From Alkalisalibacterium limincola (GTDB lineage Bacteria > Pseudomonadota > Gammaproteobacteria > Xanthomonadales > Xanthomonadaceae), in assembly GCF_008017755.1 (NCBI RefSeq), contig NZ_VRTS01000003.1, positions 248,001 through 312,000 of the forward strand: a stretch of 64,000 nt of DNA. Reading direction: 5' to 3'. A model generated the notes under the pieces. The model saw only the letters and a program-made list of their open reading frames with translations, made no database searches and was not told the origin of the DNA. The position numbers and the translations under genes were made by a program. Positions within the stretch are counted from its first letter, which is position 1. The number at the start of each line of letters is the position of its first letter. Positions 1 through 9,148 of this stretch are shown piece after piece.

Positions 1-189
1 GAGTACAAGCCAGGGCGTGGAATGAGCGCGAAGTACGACCTGCTCGACTGGATGGGCGGCTTTCCCTTCGAGGTGGCACGCTACGAAGTGCTGGTCGACT
101 ACATGGGCGCCAGGGGTTTCGACCTGTTGAAGGGGATTCCAAACCGGGGGTCGGGATGCCACGAGCTCGTGTTCCAGAAACGCGCCTGA
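1..189 (+). CDS. SAM-dependent methyltransferase, C-terminal fragment
   Basis: This is the last 62 codons of a gene that begins before the window. The visible protein ends in a tryptophan-rich turn (LLDWMGGFPFEVA), a segment reading VLVDYMGARGFDLLKG and a final GCHELVFQKRA. This tail resembles class I methyltransferases found in O-antigen, capsule and exopolysaccharide clusters, where the last strand pair carries a phrase such as 'GF.L..' followed by 'NE.VF.K'. The SAM-binding motifs lie outside the window, so the family call rests on the tail alone. It is followed after 34 bases by asparagine synthetase on the same strand, which fits a polysaccharide operon. Confidence 0.55.
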   Translation, partial: EYKPGRGMSAKYDLLDWMGGFPFEVARYEVLVDYMGARGFDLLKGIPNRGSGCHELVFQKRA

Positions 190-223
190 GACCCCTCGCG
201 GGCGCCTGCGAAGGGAGTGGGAC

Positions 224-2217
224 ATGTGCGGGGTAGCCGGGGCGTGGGGACTTAGCCACTTCGCCCGCCTTCGCGATTGCCTGCCGCTGATGACCCGGTC
301 GATCGCGCACCGCGGCCCCGACGACGAGGGCGTGTGGAGCGATGAGACGGCCGGCATTGCACTGGGCCACCGGCGCCTGGCGATCCTCGATCTGAGCGAG
401 AGCGGGAACCAGCCGATGGTGTCGGCCTCCGGTCGCTGGGTGATCGTGTTCAACGGCGAGATCTACAACCACGAATCGCTGCGGCATGCACTCGAGGAGG
501 CTGGCAAGGCCCCTGCCTGGCGCGGACACTCCGACACCGAGACCTTGCTCGCCGCGATCGACGCCTGGGGCTGCATCGAGGCGATCCAGCGCTGCACCGG
601 CATGTTCGCGATCGCCCTGTGGGACCGGCGCACGCGCGAGCTGTGGCTGCTGCGCGATCGGATCGGTGAGAAACCGCTGTGCTACGGCTACGTCGACGGG
701 GCCTTCGTGTTTGCCTCGGAGGTGCGGGCCCTGCGCCACGTGCCGGGGTTCCAGGGCGCGATCGACCGGGATGCGCTAGGGCTGATGCTCAACTACAACG
801 CGCTCCCGGCGCCCTACGCGATCTACGCCGGGATCCACAAGCTACCCGCCGGAACCTGGCTGCGCCTGCGTGAGCGCGACCTGCGCGGCGCGCACCTGCC
901 GCAACCGCAGGCGTACTGGTCGGTGGCCCAGGCCGCGGCCGAAGGCGCGCGACATCCCTTCCCGGGCAGCGCCGAAGAGGCTGTCGACCAGCTGGAAGGA
1001 CTGCTGGGGGATGCGGTGGGCCTGCAGATGGTGGCCGACGTGCCGCTTGGGGCGTTCCTCTCGGGGGGCGTGGATTCCTCGACCATCGTCGCGTTGATGC
1101 AGGCGCGCAGCCGCCGGCCCGTGAAGACCTTCACCATCGGCTTCGACGAGGAGGGGTTCAACGAAGCGGGGCATGCCCGTGAAGTGGCCCGCCACCTGGG
1201 CACCGAGCATACGGAGCTGTATGTTCGGCCGGAGGATGCGCTGGATGTGGTCCCGCGCCTGCCCACGTTGTATGACGAGCCGTTTGCCGACAGTTCCCAG
1301 ATTCCCACCTACCTGGTATCGGCCCTGGCCCGACAGCACGTCACGGTCAGTCTGTCCGGCGACGGCGGCGACGAGCTGTTCCTGGGCTATCCGCGCTATC
1401 TGGAGGCCAGCCAGCAGAAGCGCGGCCTGGAACGCCTGCCGGGGGCCATGCGACGCGCGCTGGGCCATACCGCCCAACGCACGCCAGGATGGGTGCTGGC
1501 CGGCCTGAGGCAGGTGGGGGCGAGGGTGCCCGCCGCGTCCAGACTGCGCCACCTCGACGCCGCCCGCCTGGAACGGTTCGGGGATCTGCTGTTGGCCCGG
1601 GACCCGATGGCCCGCTACCACGCGATGATGTCGGGCTGGACCGGCCTGGAATCCGTCGTGCTGGGGGCTCGCCCACGAGACACCGCCTACCAGCAGACCG
1701 CCGCGTGGCGCGGGGCGATGGGGTTCGCCGAGAGCCTGGGGGTCATCGACCTGCTGGAGTATCTGCCCAACGACATCCTCGCGAAGGTCGATCGCGCGGC
1801 CATGGCCGTGAGCCTGGAGACCCGGATCCCGATCTCGACCACCGGGTGGTGGCCTTCGCGCTCTCGTTGCCACTGGACAGGAAGTGGCGCGATGGACAGG
1901 ACAAATGGGTGTTGCGGCAGCTTTTGTACCGCTACGTGCCCCGCAAGATGATCGATCGACCCAAGATGGGTTTCGGCGTTCCCATGGCAGCCTGGCTGAG
2001 GGGCCCGCTTCGGGAGTGGGCCGACGCCCTGCTGGATCCCGCAGCCATGCGGGCCCAGGGGTACCTCGACGTGCCCAAGGTGCAACGCAAGTGGGCCGAG
2101 CACCGCTCGGGGCAGCGGGACTGGCAGTACCATTTGTGGGGAATCCTCATGTTCCAGGCATGGCTCCAGGCGCAGAGCGTGGCGGCAAGCCCCCACAGGG
2201 AACGGTTGGCGGGGTAG
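224..2217 (+). CDS. asnB: Asparagine synthetase (glutamine-hydrolysing), frameshifted near 1830
   Basis: Predicted to convert aspartate, glutamine and ATP to asparagine. The start ATG follows AAGGGAG by six bases, and the protein begins MCGVAG, so the N-terminal nucleophile Cys2 of a class II glutaminase is present. The ATP-binding loop SGGVDSS lies near residue 280 and a second loop SLSGDGGDELFLGYPRY follows. Reading is continuous to about 1830 and then continues one frame over (LDHRVVAFALSLPLD to the TAG at 2215). The length is one base short of a whole number of codons, so one missing base (expected ETR-P-x-LDHR context) explains the break. The repaired product is about 664 residues, normal for the polysaccharide-cluster type of AsnB. 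Its role there (amidation of sugar acids or asparagine supply) is inference. Confidence 0.88.
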
Positions 2218-2455
2218 GGCGGGGCGGTTGCGACGCCCGGGGAAGGCGGAGGGCCGAGCCCGGCGCGTGAATCCCCCGTCAAATTTTCGGGCCGGTCGCT
2301 CCCGGGGCAAGGCCGATTCGGTCGCGTGAAGGCCGTGTGGACAACTGTCGGCGCCCTTTTCCGGGATTCGAGTATGAATTAACGCTGAACAGTTGACGGA
2401 GGATCCGCTTTCCCCTGCCCGTATCGAGCGGCTCGACGGCCCTTTCGGCGCCCCG
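2218..2455. other. Intergenic stretch with no recognised gene
   Basis: This separates the end of the polysaccharide cluster from the first propeller gene. I see no open frame with a ribosome binding site and no clear intrinsic terminator after asnB. The conserved upstream box of the next gene starts at about 2456. Confidence 0.4.
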
Positions 2456-2500
2456 AAGTTCCTTGGGTGAAAAATTTTGACACCGCTGTCACAGATTTGA
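2456..2500 (+). promoter_or_regulatory. Conserved upstream box of propeller gene 1
   Basis: The segment contains AGTTCCTTGG, then GAAAAA, then TCACAG followed by TTTGA. The same order recurs before the neighbouring paralogue at 4246-4290. The distance from AGTT to TCACAG is 32 bases in both copies, and the distance to the TTG start is similar (76 and 72 bases). It is probably a shared promoter or operator. No matching -35/-10 pair is obvious in both copies. Confidence 0.45.
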
Positions 2501-2564
2501 CTCGCAGCTTAAAAGCAAAGTTCGCCCTGCTACGCATCCCCCAGCGTAGAGAGCGAGGAAGAAA

Positions 2565-4061
2565 TTGAAGCGAGCAAATTTCGGTGTACTTGCCGTTCCG
2601 GCAGTAGCCTTCATCCTGGGTGTCGTGGGTTCCGCGGCTCCGATCTCCGTCTCCGCCAACGACCGCCTGATGGTCGATACCGGAAGTTCAGCCACCCCAT
2701 CCTCACCGCCGCCGCACTCGCGTGGCCGTGCCCGCCGTGTGATCGAGGAGAACCTGCCCCAGCCGGAGCCCGAGCCGACCCCGCCGCCGCCGCCACCGGA
2801 ACCCACTCCGCCACCGCCGCCGCCGCCGGAACCCACGCCGCCGCCGCCCACCCCGCCGTCGGGTTCGATGGTCAACGCGTGCGCCACGCACTACGACAAC
2901 GGCTATACCCCGGTGCTTGGCCAATCGTCGCTGACCCAGCCCTCGGCCTCTCGTCCGGCCAAGAACGTGCGCACCACCGATGCACGTTTCGGTACCTGCG
3001 TTGTTCGCGTGACCGACCACCGCAACGAGCCGACCAACCAGTTCGCCCGGACGCCGTATTCACGCAAGCAGGCGTTCAACGTCGATGACTCGCGCATGAT
3101 GATCGTGGCGGGCGACGGCACCTACCATCTCTACGATGGCAACAGCCTCGCCTACATCCGGGCCCTGCCGGAGCTCGGCGGCGATGATGCCGATGCCCAG
3201 TGGCACCCGACCGACCCGGACCGGCTGCGCTTCTTCGACCGCAACAACCGCATGCGGCTGGCCGAGATCAACGTCCGCACCGGTGCCGTCACCACGCTGG
3301 TCGACTTCAACAACGTCGGATTGCCGTGGAGCGGGGTGACCCGGGTCTGGACACGTTGGGAGGGCGCTCCGTCGAAGGACGGTCGCTACTGGTGCCTGAT
3401 GGCCCAGGGGAGCAACGACAGCATGCGCGGCGTGTTCACGTTCGACCTGCAGACCAAGTCGATCATCGGCACGCGTTCGATGAGTGCACGCCCCGATCAC
3501 GTCAGCATGTCGCCCTCGGGCCGCCATTGCGTGGTCTCGCATGTGCGGGCGAACGGAGGCACCACCTCCTGGAACCGCAACCTGACCCAGTCGCGCCACC
3601 TGCACGCCGCCTCGGAGCACTCGGACCTGGCCCTGGCCAAGAACGGCGACGACCTGTACGTGTTCGTGGACTACGACACCGATGGCAGCCTGAAGATGAT
3701 CAATCTGGATACCGGGGCCCATACCTCGATGTTCAGCACGTACATCAGCGGCTCCGCTACCGCGTACCACATCTCGGCACGGAACCTGGACACCCCGGGC
3801 TGGATCCTCCTGTCGACCTACAGCAGCAGCGGTACCGAGCGTTGGCTGCACCGCAAGGTGATGGCGGTCGAGCTCAAGCAGAACCCGACCATCATCAACC
3901 TGGCGCACCACCATTCGGCCTCCAACGGCTACTGGACGGCACCGACGGCCACGGTGAACCGCGACTTCACGCGCGTGGTGTTCAATTCGAACTGGTCCTC
4001 GACGTCGGCTACCGACGTGGACGCCTACCTGATCCAGTTGCCGCACGGACTGGTGGAGTAA
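2565..4061 (+). CDS. Secreted beta-propeller protein with proline-rich linker (paralogue 1)
   Basis: Function unknown. The TTG start has GAGGAAG six bases upstream. Residues 1-32 form a signal peptide (hydrophobic GVLAVPAVAFILGVVGSAA). A low-complexity linker of PEPTPPPPP-type repeats follows at about residues 62-100. The remaining roughly 390 residues look like a TolB/WD40-like beta-propeller, with repeated strand pairs such as GDGTYHLYDGNSLAYIR, DPDRLRFF, INVRTGAVTTLVDF and RPDHVSMSPSGRHCVVSH. Several cysteines (NACATHYDNG, FGTCVVRV, YWCLMAQG, GRHCVV) could form disulphides outside the cytoplasm. It is a tandem paralogue of the next gene and ends in the same residues, PHGLVE. It sits next to a polysaccharide cluster, so a role at the cell surface or in matrix binding is possible but not shown. 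Confidence 0.8.
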   Translation: MKRANFGVLAVPAVAFILGVVGSAAPISVSANDRLMVDTGSSATPSSPPPHSRGRARRVIEENLPQPEPEPTPPPPPPEPTPPPPPPPEPTPPPPTPPSGSMVNACATHYDNGYTPVLGQSSLTQPSASRPAKNVRTTDARFGTCVVRVTDHRNEPTNQFARTPYSRKQAFNVDDSRMMIVAGDGTYHLYDGNSLAYIRALPELGGDDADAQWHPTDPDRLRFFDRNNRMRLAEINVRTGAVTTLVDFNNVGLPWSGVTRVWTRWEGAPSKDGRYWCLMAQGSNDSMRGVFTFDLQTKSIIGTRSMSARPDHVSMSPSGRHCVVSHVRANGGTTSWNRNLTQSRHLHAASEHSDLALAKNGDDLYVFVDYDTDGSLKMINLDTGAHTSMFSTYISGSATAYHISARNLDTPGWILLSTYSSSGTERWLHRKVMAVELKQNPTIINLAHHHSASNGYWTAPTATVNRDFTRVVFNSNWSSTSATDVDAYLIQLPHGLVE

Positions 4062-4088
4062 AGGGGGCTGATGCCCTGGCTGCTCCGG

Positions 4089-4120
4089 ACACGCCCCGCT
4101 CGCGCGGGGCGTGTTCGTTT
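4089..4120 (+). terminator. Intrinsic terminator after propeller gene 1
   Basis: A perfect 10-bp stem (ACACGCCCCG with CGGGGCGTGT) around a six-base loop is followed by TCGTTT. It lies 28 bases after the stop codon. Confidence 0.75.
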
Positions 4121-4245
4121 GGACGATCCCATGCCTGCCAACCCACCAGTTTCCAGCCTACAGGTTTGAACTGGCACTTAACCCGTGCGCAAGGCCTGGG
4201 CCTGAGATCCCGCCCTTACGCGAACCCGGGGGCTGTCCAATGTTC

Positions 4246-4290
4246 CAGTTCCTTGGACGAAAAAAAATGCGGCGCAGTTCACAGTTTTGA
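4246..4290 (+). promoter_or_regulatory. Conserved upstream box of propeller gene 2
   Basis: This is the second copy of the box seen at 2456-2500: AGTTCCTTGG, a run of A, then TCACAG and TTTGA at the same 32-base spacing. The surrounding intergenic sequence is otherwise not alike, so the box is conserved selectively between the two paralogues. Confidence 0.45.
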
Positions 4291-4350
4291 TTTTCAAAAT
4301 TTCACACAGTCTTCGCACTGCCCACCCCCCAGGGCAGCGTGAGGTTAACT

Positions 4351-5931
4351 TTGAATATCAAGCACCTGCGTGCCATTTCTGGCACTGTACTTTCGATAGC
4401 GCTGGTCTCCGGGCTGGCAAATGCCCAGGCCCTGCCGGAGCTGGCCATGCCCACGTGGTCGCAGCAACCACTGACGTGGAGCAGCGCTGCGGTCACCAAC
4501 ATCGCCGGCCAGACGCCCATCAATGCCACCCCGGTACCGATCCTGCCCGCGCAGACGGTGGGTGCGCACACCGTTCCGTTCGACTATTTGAATTTCGCCT
4601 GGGCCTTTCCGAGCGCCGCCCCGCCCGTGGTGACGCCGCCTCCGGGTCCCGGCCCTGCCCCGACGCCGCCGCCCCCGGGCCCCACGCCGCCGCCTGCTCC
4701 TACGCCGCCGCCGCCGTCTCCGGCGCCGCTGCCGCCGGGCCTGAGTGTCGAGGCCTGCGCCGGCCACTATGACGGTGGCTACACCCCGATCCTGGGCCAG
4801 TCCAACGTGGCTCCCGATTCGCGGCCCCGCCCGGCGAAGGGTGAAGCCGTGACGGACTCGGCCTACGGCACCTGTGTCGTTCGCGCCACCGACCACCGCA
4901 ACGAGCCGACCAACCAGTTCGCCCGGACCCCGTATTCACGCAAACAGGCGTTCAATGCCGACGACTCCCGCATCATGGTCGTCGCCGGTGACGGCACCTA
5001 CCACCTCTACGACGGCAACAGCCTCGCCTACATCCGGGCGCTGCCAGAGCTGGGGGGTGACGATGGCGATGCCCAGTGGCACCCGACCGATCCGGACCGG
5101 CTGCGCTTCTTCCACCGCAACAACCGCATGCAGCTGTCCGAGATCAACGTCGAGACGGGCACCGTCACCACGCTGGTCGACTTCAACAACGTCGGGTTGC
5201 CGTGGAGTGGTGTCACCCGGGTCTGGACGCGCTGGGAAGGTGCCCCGTCCCATGACGGCCGTTACTGGTGCCTGATGGCCCAGGGGTCGGGCGACACGAT
5301 GCGCGGCGTCTTCACCTACGACCTCCAGACCCAGTCGGTGGTGGGAACGCGTTCGATGAGTGCGCGCCCCGACCACGTCAGCATGTCCGCATCGGGTCGC
5401 CACTGCGTGGTCTCCCATGTCCGGGCCAACGGCGGTACGACTTCCTACAGCCGTGACTTCAGCTCGTCGCGCCACCTGCACGCGGCCTCGGAGCATTCCG
5501 ACCTGGCGCTGTCGAAGGCGGGCGAGGACCTGTACGTCTTCGTCGACTACGACACCGACGGCAGCCTGAAGATGATCAACCTGGACACCGGCGCCCACAC
5601 CTCGATGTTCAGCACCTACATCGGCGGCACGGCCACCGGTTACCACATCTCCGCGCGCAACAGCCAAGTGCCCGGCTGGGTCCTGCTGTCGACCTACGGC
5701 AGCAGCGGCAACTGGTTGAGCCAGAAGTTGATGGCGGTCGAGCTCAAGGCCAACCCGACCATCATCAACCTGGGCCACCACCGTTCGTCCGCGAACAGCT
5801 ACTGGTCGACCCCCGTGGCGACGGTCAACAACGACTTCACCCGGGTGATGTACAACTCCAACTGGGGCTCGTCTTCGGACGGCGACATCGAGGCCTACAT
5901 GCTCCAGCTCCCGCACGGGCTGGTGGAGTAG
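4351..5931 (+). CDS. Secreted beta-propeller protein with proline-rich linker (paralogue 2)
   Basis: Tandem paralogue of the gene at 2565. From CAGHYDGGYTPILGQS onward the two proteins are mostly identical, with the same strand motifs, cysteines and PHGLVE ending. The signal peptides and linkers differ completely. I chose the TTG at 4351 because GTGAGG lies six bases upstream, matching the TTG start of the paralogue. A GTG at 4339 in the same frame would add four residues. The signal peptide runs about residues 1-25 (hydrophobic core ISGTVLSIALVSGLANA). A region of about 60 residues then precedes a proline-rich linker of PPPGPGPAP and PTPPPPSP type, and then the propeller. Conservation of the propeller with a freely varying linker suggests the propeller is the functional part and the linker a spacer. 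Function unknown. Confidence 0.8.
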   Translation: MNIKHLRAISGTVLSIALVSGLANAQALPELAMPTWSQQPLTWSSAAVTNIAGQTPINATPVPILPAQTVGAHTVPFDYLNFAWAFPSAAPPVVTPPPGPGPAPTPPPPGPTPPPAPTPPPPSPAPLPPGLSVEACAGHYDGGYTPILGQSNVAPDSRPRPAKGEAVTDSAYGTCVVRATDHRNEPTNQFARTPYSRKQAFNADDSRIMVVAGDGTYHLYDGNSLAYIRALPELGGDDGDAQWHPTDPDRLRFFHRNNRMQLSEINVETGTVTTLVDFNNVGLPWSGVTRVWTRWEGAPSHDGRYWCLMAQGSGDTMRGVFTYDLQTQSVVGTRSMSARPDHVSMSASGRHCVVSHVRANGGTTSYSRDFSSSRHLHAASEHSDLALSKAGEDLYVFVDYDTDGSLKMINLDTGAHTSMFSTYIGGTATGYHISARNSQVPGWVLLSTYGSSGNWLSQKLMAVELKANPTIINLGHHRSSANSYWSTPVATVNNDFTRVMYNSNWGSSSDGDIEAYMLQLPHGLVE

Positions 5932-5960
5932 GGCTCCGGCATCACCCGTTGAAGGAAGAA

Positions 5961-5992
5961 GGCGCCCCGCTCTAGCGGGGCGCCTTCGTTTG
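5961..5992 (+). terminator. Intrinsic terminator after propeller gene 2
   Basis: A perfect 10-bp stem (GGCGCCCCGC with GCGGGGCGCC) around TCTA is followed by TTCGTTTG, 29 bases after the stop codon. Confidence 0.8.
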
Positions 5993-6051
5993 CGCGGCGC
6001 CAGCGCCGATCGGGCTGGTCGGCGTGGCACGGCGCATGCGAAATTGAACCC

Positions 6052-6744
6052 ATGCACCCAGAAGCGAACGCATGGCGGGGCGGCTTACAGGTCTTCGACA
6101 TCGATCTGGACGCCCTCGATGGAAGGTCGGCCCTGAACGGGCTTGACCTGCTCGACGACGAGGAACGCCGGCGTGCCGCCCGGATGGCGACACCTTTCCT
6201 GCGGCAGCGTTTCGTCGCAGCTCACGCTGCCACGCGCCTCGTCCTCGCCGAAGCGCTCGGCGTGGACGCCGCGAGTCTCGGGTTTGCCACCGGCTGCCAC
6301 GGCAAGCCCTTGCTTGCCACGCCCCGGCTGCAGGGATTCCACTTCAACCTGAGCCATTGCCAGGGGAGGGCACTGCTGGCGATCGCGGATTGCGAGGTCG
6401 GCGTCGACGTCGAGGGCTGGATCGGTCGCGACACCGGGCGACTGGCGGTGGACGTGTTGTCTGCCACAGAACTGGCCCGGTTCCATGAATGTCCGTCCCA
6501 CGACCAGCCGCGCGAGCTGGCCCGTCACTGGTCCGCCAAGGAAGCGCTGCTCAAGGCGTGCGGGCTCGGCCTGCAGCTGGATCCGCTGTCGGTTCCAGTC
6601 GACACCCGCGGCGGATGGCACAGGCTGCCGCCACCGGCCGGTTCTTCACCGTGGTGGCTTCAGCGGATCGAACTCGACGGACCGTTTTGCGCCTTCGTGG
6701 CCAGCGAACGACGCATCGATGCCGCCCTGGTAGCGTATCCGTGA
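6052..6744 (+). CDS. 4'-phosphopantetheinyl transferase, Sfp/EntD type
   Basis: Transfers the phosphopantetheine arm of coenzyme A to carrier proteins. The 230-residue protein has the expected motifs in order: GCHGKPLL near residue 81, FNLSHCQG near 99, VGVDVEGW near 118 (magnesium-binding Asp and Glu), and WSAKEALLKACGLGL near 160. The length and pattern match Sfp-type enzymes that serve nonribosomal peptide, polyketide or polyunsaturated lipid synthesis, rather than the shorter AcpS. No carrier protein gene is visible nearby. The only related partner in the window is the lone adenylation-domain gene at 13248-14894. The gene stands alone, with a weak ribosome binding site, and converges on the phosphoketolase gene. 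Confidence 0.88.
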   Translation: MHPEANAWRGGLQVFDIDLDALDGRSALNGLDLLDDEERRRAARMATPFLRQRFVAAHAATRLVLAEALGVDAASLGFATGCHGKPLLATPRLQGFHFNLSHCQGRALLAIADCEVGVDVEGWIGRDTGRLAVDVLSATELARFHECPSHDQPRELARHWSAKEALLKACGLGLQLDPLSVPVDTRGGWHRLPPPAGSSPWWLQRIELDGPFCAFVASERRIDAALVAYP

Positions 6745-6778
6745 GCGGCACCGCCACCCAATAGACCGGTCCGGCGAG

Positions 6779-9148
6779 TCAATGCGGCCAGGTCCACTCG
6801 CGGATCGCGGCCTTGTCCACGCCGTACTCGTGCGCGTGGCGGCGGCAGTCGATCTGCTCGTCACGCAGCTTCTCCTTGACGTGGGCCCCGGTGGCGGCCA
6901 GCTGCGGCACCCGGTTGATGGCTTCGATGGCGAGGCTGAACCGATCGATGTTGTTCTCGATCGCGAGCTCCATCGGGGTGTTGATGCCCCCGCGCTCCTT
7001 GTACCCCCGGACGTGAAGGTTGCCGTGGTTGGTCCGACGATAGGCGAGCCGGTGGATCAGCCACGGGTAGCCGTGGAAGTTGAAGATGATCGTCTTGTCG
7101 CGCGTGAACAGCGAGTCGAAGTCGGCATCATCGAGCCCGTGGGGGTGCTCCTCGCGTGGCGTCATCCGGAACAGGTCGACCACGTTGACGAAGCGGATCT
7201 TCAGCGCCGGGAAGTGCTCCCGGAGCAGGGCGGTGGCCGCCAGCGCCTCCAGGGTGGCGATGTCGCCGCAGCCGACCATGACCAGGTCGGTTTCGCAGCC
7301 CTGGTCGTTGCTTGCCCAGTCCCAGATGCCGATGCCCTTGGTGCAGTGTCGTATCGCGGCCTCCATGTCCAGGAACTGCAGGTGGTCCTGCTTGTCGCAG
7401 ACGATCACGTTGACGTTGTCATGGCTGCGCAGGCAGTGGTCTGCCGTGAACAGCAGGCAGTTGGCATCCGGTGGCAGGTAGATGCGGGCGACTTCCGGAC
7501 TCTTGTTGACGACGATGTCCAGGAACCCCGGGTCCTGGTGGGTGAAGCCGTTGTGGTCCTGCCGCCAGACGGTGGACGTGATGAGCAGGTTGACCGAGGC
7601 CACCGGCGCGCGCCACGGCAGGTCCCTGCACATCGCCAGCCATTTCGCGTGCTGGTTGTACATCGAGTCGATGACATGCACGAAGGCTTCGTAGGTGGCG
7701 AAGAGGCCATGGCGGCCGGTCAGCACATAGCCCTCCAGCCAGCCTTCGAGCGTATGTTCGGAAAGGATCTCCATCACCCGGCCCTCCGGGTCCAGGTGGC
7801 CACCGTCGGCGTCCTCGGGAAGCATGCCGTCGAGCCAGAACTTCCCTGACGCCTCGTAGACCGCATCGAGCCTGTTCGAGCTGGTCTCGTCGGGCCCGAA
7901 GAGTCGGAAGTTGCCCGGATTGCGCTTCATGATGTCGCGCAGCATCTCCCCCAAGGGCCGCGTGTTCATCGCCCGCAGCGTGGCGGGGGTGCCTGCCGCC
8001 ACCGCGTAGCTGCGGAAGTCGGGCATGCGCAGGTCGCGACGCAGCAGGCCACCGTTTGCATGCGGGTTGGCGCCCATGCGGCGGGTGCCGCGCGGAGACA
8101 GTTCGCGCAGGGCAGGGACGAGGCGCCCGTGGTCGTCGAACAGCTCCTCGGGTCGGTAGCTGCGTAGCCAGTCCTCCAGTGCACGCCGGTGTGCCTCGTT
8201 TCCGCGGGCATCCTTGAGTGGAACCTGGTGGGACCGCCAGGAGCCTTCGACCTTGTGCCCGTCGACCTCCTTGGGCCCGGTCCATCCCTTGGGCGAGCGC
8301 AACACGATCATCGGCCAGGTCGGTCGCGTCACTTCGTCCGTCTGCCGGGCCTGCTGCTGAATCGCACGGATCCGTGACAGGCAGTGGTCCATCGCCTCGG
8401 CCATCTGCCGATGCATATCCATCGGCTCGCTGCCCGACACCATGATGGGTTCCCAGCCATAGCCACGCAGCAGGCTGACCAGCTCTGTTTCCGGTATGCG
8501 CGCCAGCACCGTGGGGTTGTTGATCTTGTAGCCGTTGAGGTGCAGCACCGGCAGCACGGCGCCGTCGCGCTTCGGGCTCAGGAACTTGTTCGAATGCCAG
8601 GCGGTGGCCAGCGGTCCGGTTTCCGCCTCCCCATCGCCGACCACGGCGACCACCAGCAGGTCGGGATTGTCGAAGGCCGCGCCAAAGGCGTGCGAAAGGC
8701 TGTAGCCCAGCTCGCCACCCTCGTGGATGGAGCCGGGCAGCTCCGGCGTGCAGTGGCTGCCGAAGCCTCCCGGGAAGGAGAACTGCTGGAACAGGAGCCG
8801 CATGCCTTCCTCGTCCTCGCCCTTGTCGGGATAGGTCTCGGAGTACGCGCCTTCCAGGTACACCGGCCCAAGCACGCCCGGCGCGCCGTGTCCGGGGCCG
8901 GCAATGAAGATCGCATCGACATCGTGATCGCGAATCAGGCGGTTGGTGTGCACGTAGACGAACGACAGCCCGGGGCTGGAACCCCAGTGCCCCAGCAGGC
9001 GCTGCTTGATGTGTTCAGGCTCGAGCGGTCCACGCAGCAGGGGATTGTCCTGCAGGTAGATCATGCCCACGGCGAGGTAGTTGCAGGCGCGCCAGTAGGC
9101 GTCCAGCGCGTCCAGCTCCTGCTCGTCGATCGATGTGCCGTTGCTCAT
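6779..9148 (-). CDS. xfp: Phosphoketolase (xylulose-5-phosphate/fructose-6-phosphate)
   Basis: Thiamine-diphosphate enzyme that cleaves xylulose 5-phosphate (and often fructose 6-phosphate) with phosphate to acetyl phosphate plus a shorter sugar phosphate. The 789-residue length is normal. Recognisable segments are [18 protein letters not shown] near residue 53, AGPGHGAPG near 83, the ThDP motif [10 protein letters not shown] near 169 with NKF 15 residues on, and [11 protein letters not shown]. The ATG at 9148 follows AAGGAGAG. It overlaps the TGA of the upstream acetate kinase gene by four bases (ATGA), so the two are translationally coupled. Together they turn sugar phosphates into acetate and ATP without carbon loss. 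A longer in-frame start at 9184 would lie inside ackA and lacks a binding site. Confidence 0.95.
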   Translation of the reverse strand: MSNGTSIDEQELDALDAYWRACNYLAVGMIYLQDNPLLRGPLEPEHIKQRLLGHWGSSPGLSFVYVHTNRLIRDHDVDAIFIAGPGHGAPGVLGPVYLEGAYSETYPDKGEDEEGMRLLFQQFSFPGGFGSHCTPELPGSIHEGGELGYSLSHAFGAAFDNPDLLVVAVVGDGEAETGPLATAWHSNKFLSPKRDGAVLPVLHLNGYKINNPTVLARIPETELVSLLRGYGWEPIMVSGSEPMDMHRQMAEAMDHCLSRIRAIQQQARQTDEVTRPTWPMIVLRSPKGWTGPKEVDGHKVEGSWRSHQVPLKDARGNEAHRRALEDWLRSYRPEELFDDHGRLVPALRELSPRGTRRMGANPHANGGLLRRDLRMPDFRSYAVAAGTPATLRAMNTRPLGEMLRDIMKRNPGNFRLFGPDETSSNRLDAVYEASGKFWLDGMLPEDADGGHLDPEGRVMEILSEHTLEGWLEGYVLTGRHGLFATYEAFVHVIDSMYNQHAKWLAMCRDLPWRAPVASVNLLITSTVWRQDHNGFTHQDPGFLDIVVNKSPEVARIYLPPDANCLLFTADHCLRSHDNVNVIVCDKQDHLQFLDMEAAIRHCTKGIGIWDWASNDQGCETDLVMVGCGDIATLEALAATALLREHFPALKIRFVNVVDLFRMTPREEHPHGLDDADFDSLFTRDKTIIFNFHGYPWLIHRLAYRRTNHGNLHVRGYKERGGINTPMELAIENNIDRFSLAIEAINRVPQLAATGAHVKEKLRDEQIDCRRHAHEYGVDKAAIREWTWPH

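Noticed and set aside
224-2217. Asparagine synthetase as a true pseudogene
   Set aside because: Only one base is missing, both halves are fully conserved, and similar single-base losses occur in essential genes across the window, so sequence error is the simpler explanation.
4339-4350. GTG at 4339 as the start of the second propeller gene
   Set aside because: The TTG at 4351 has GTGAGG at six bases and mirrors the TTG start of the paralogue; the GTG has a poorer arrangement. It remains possible.
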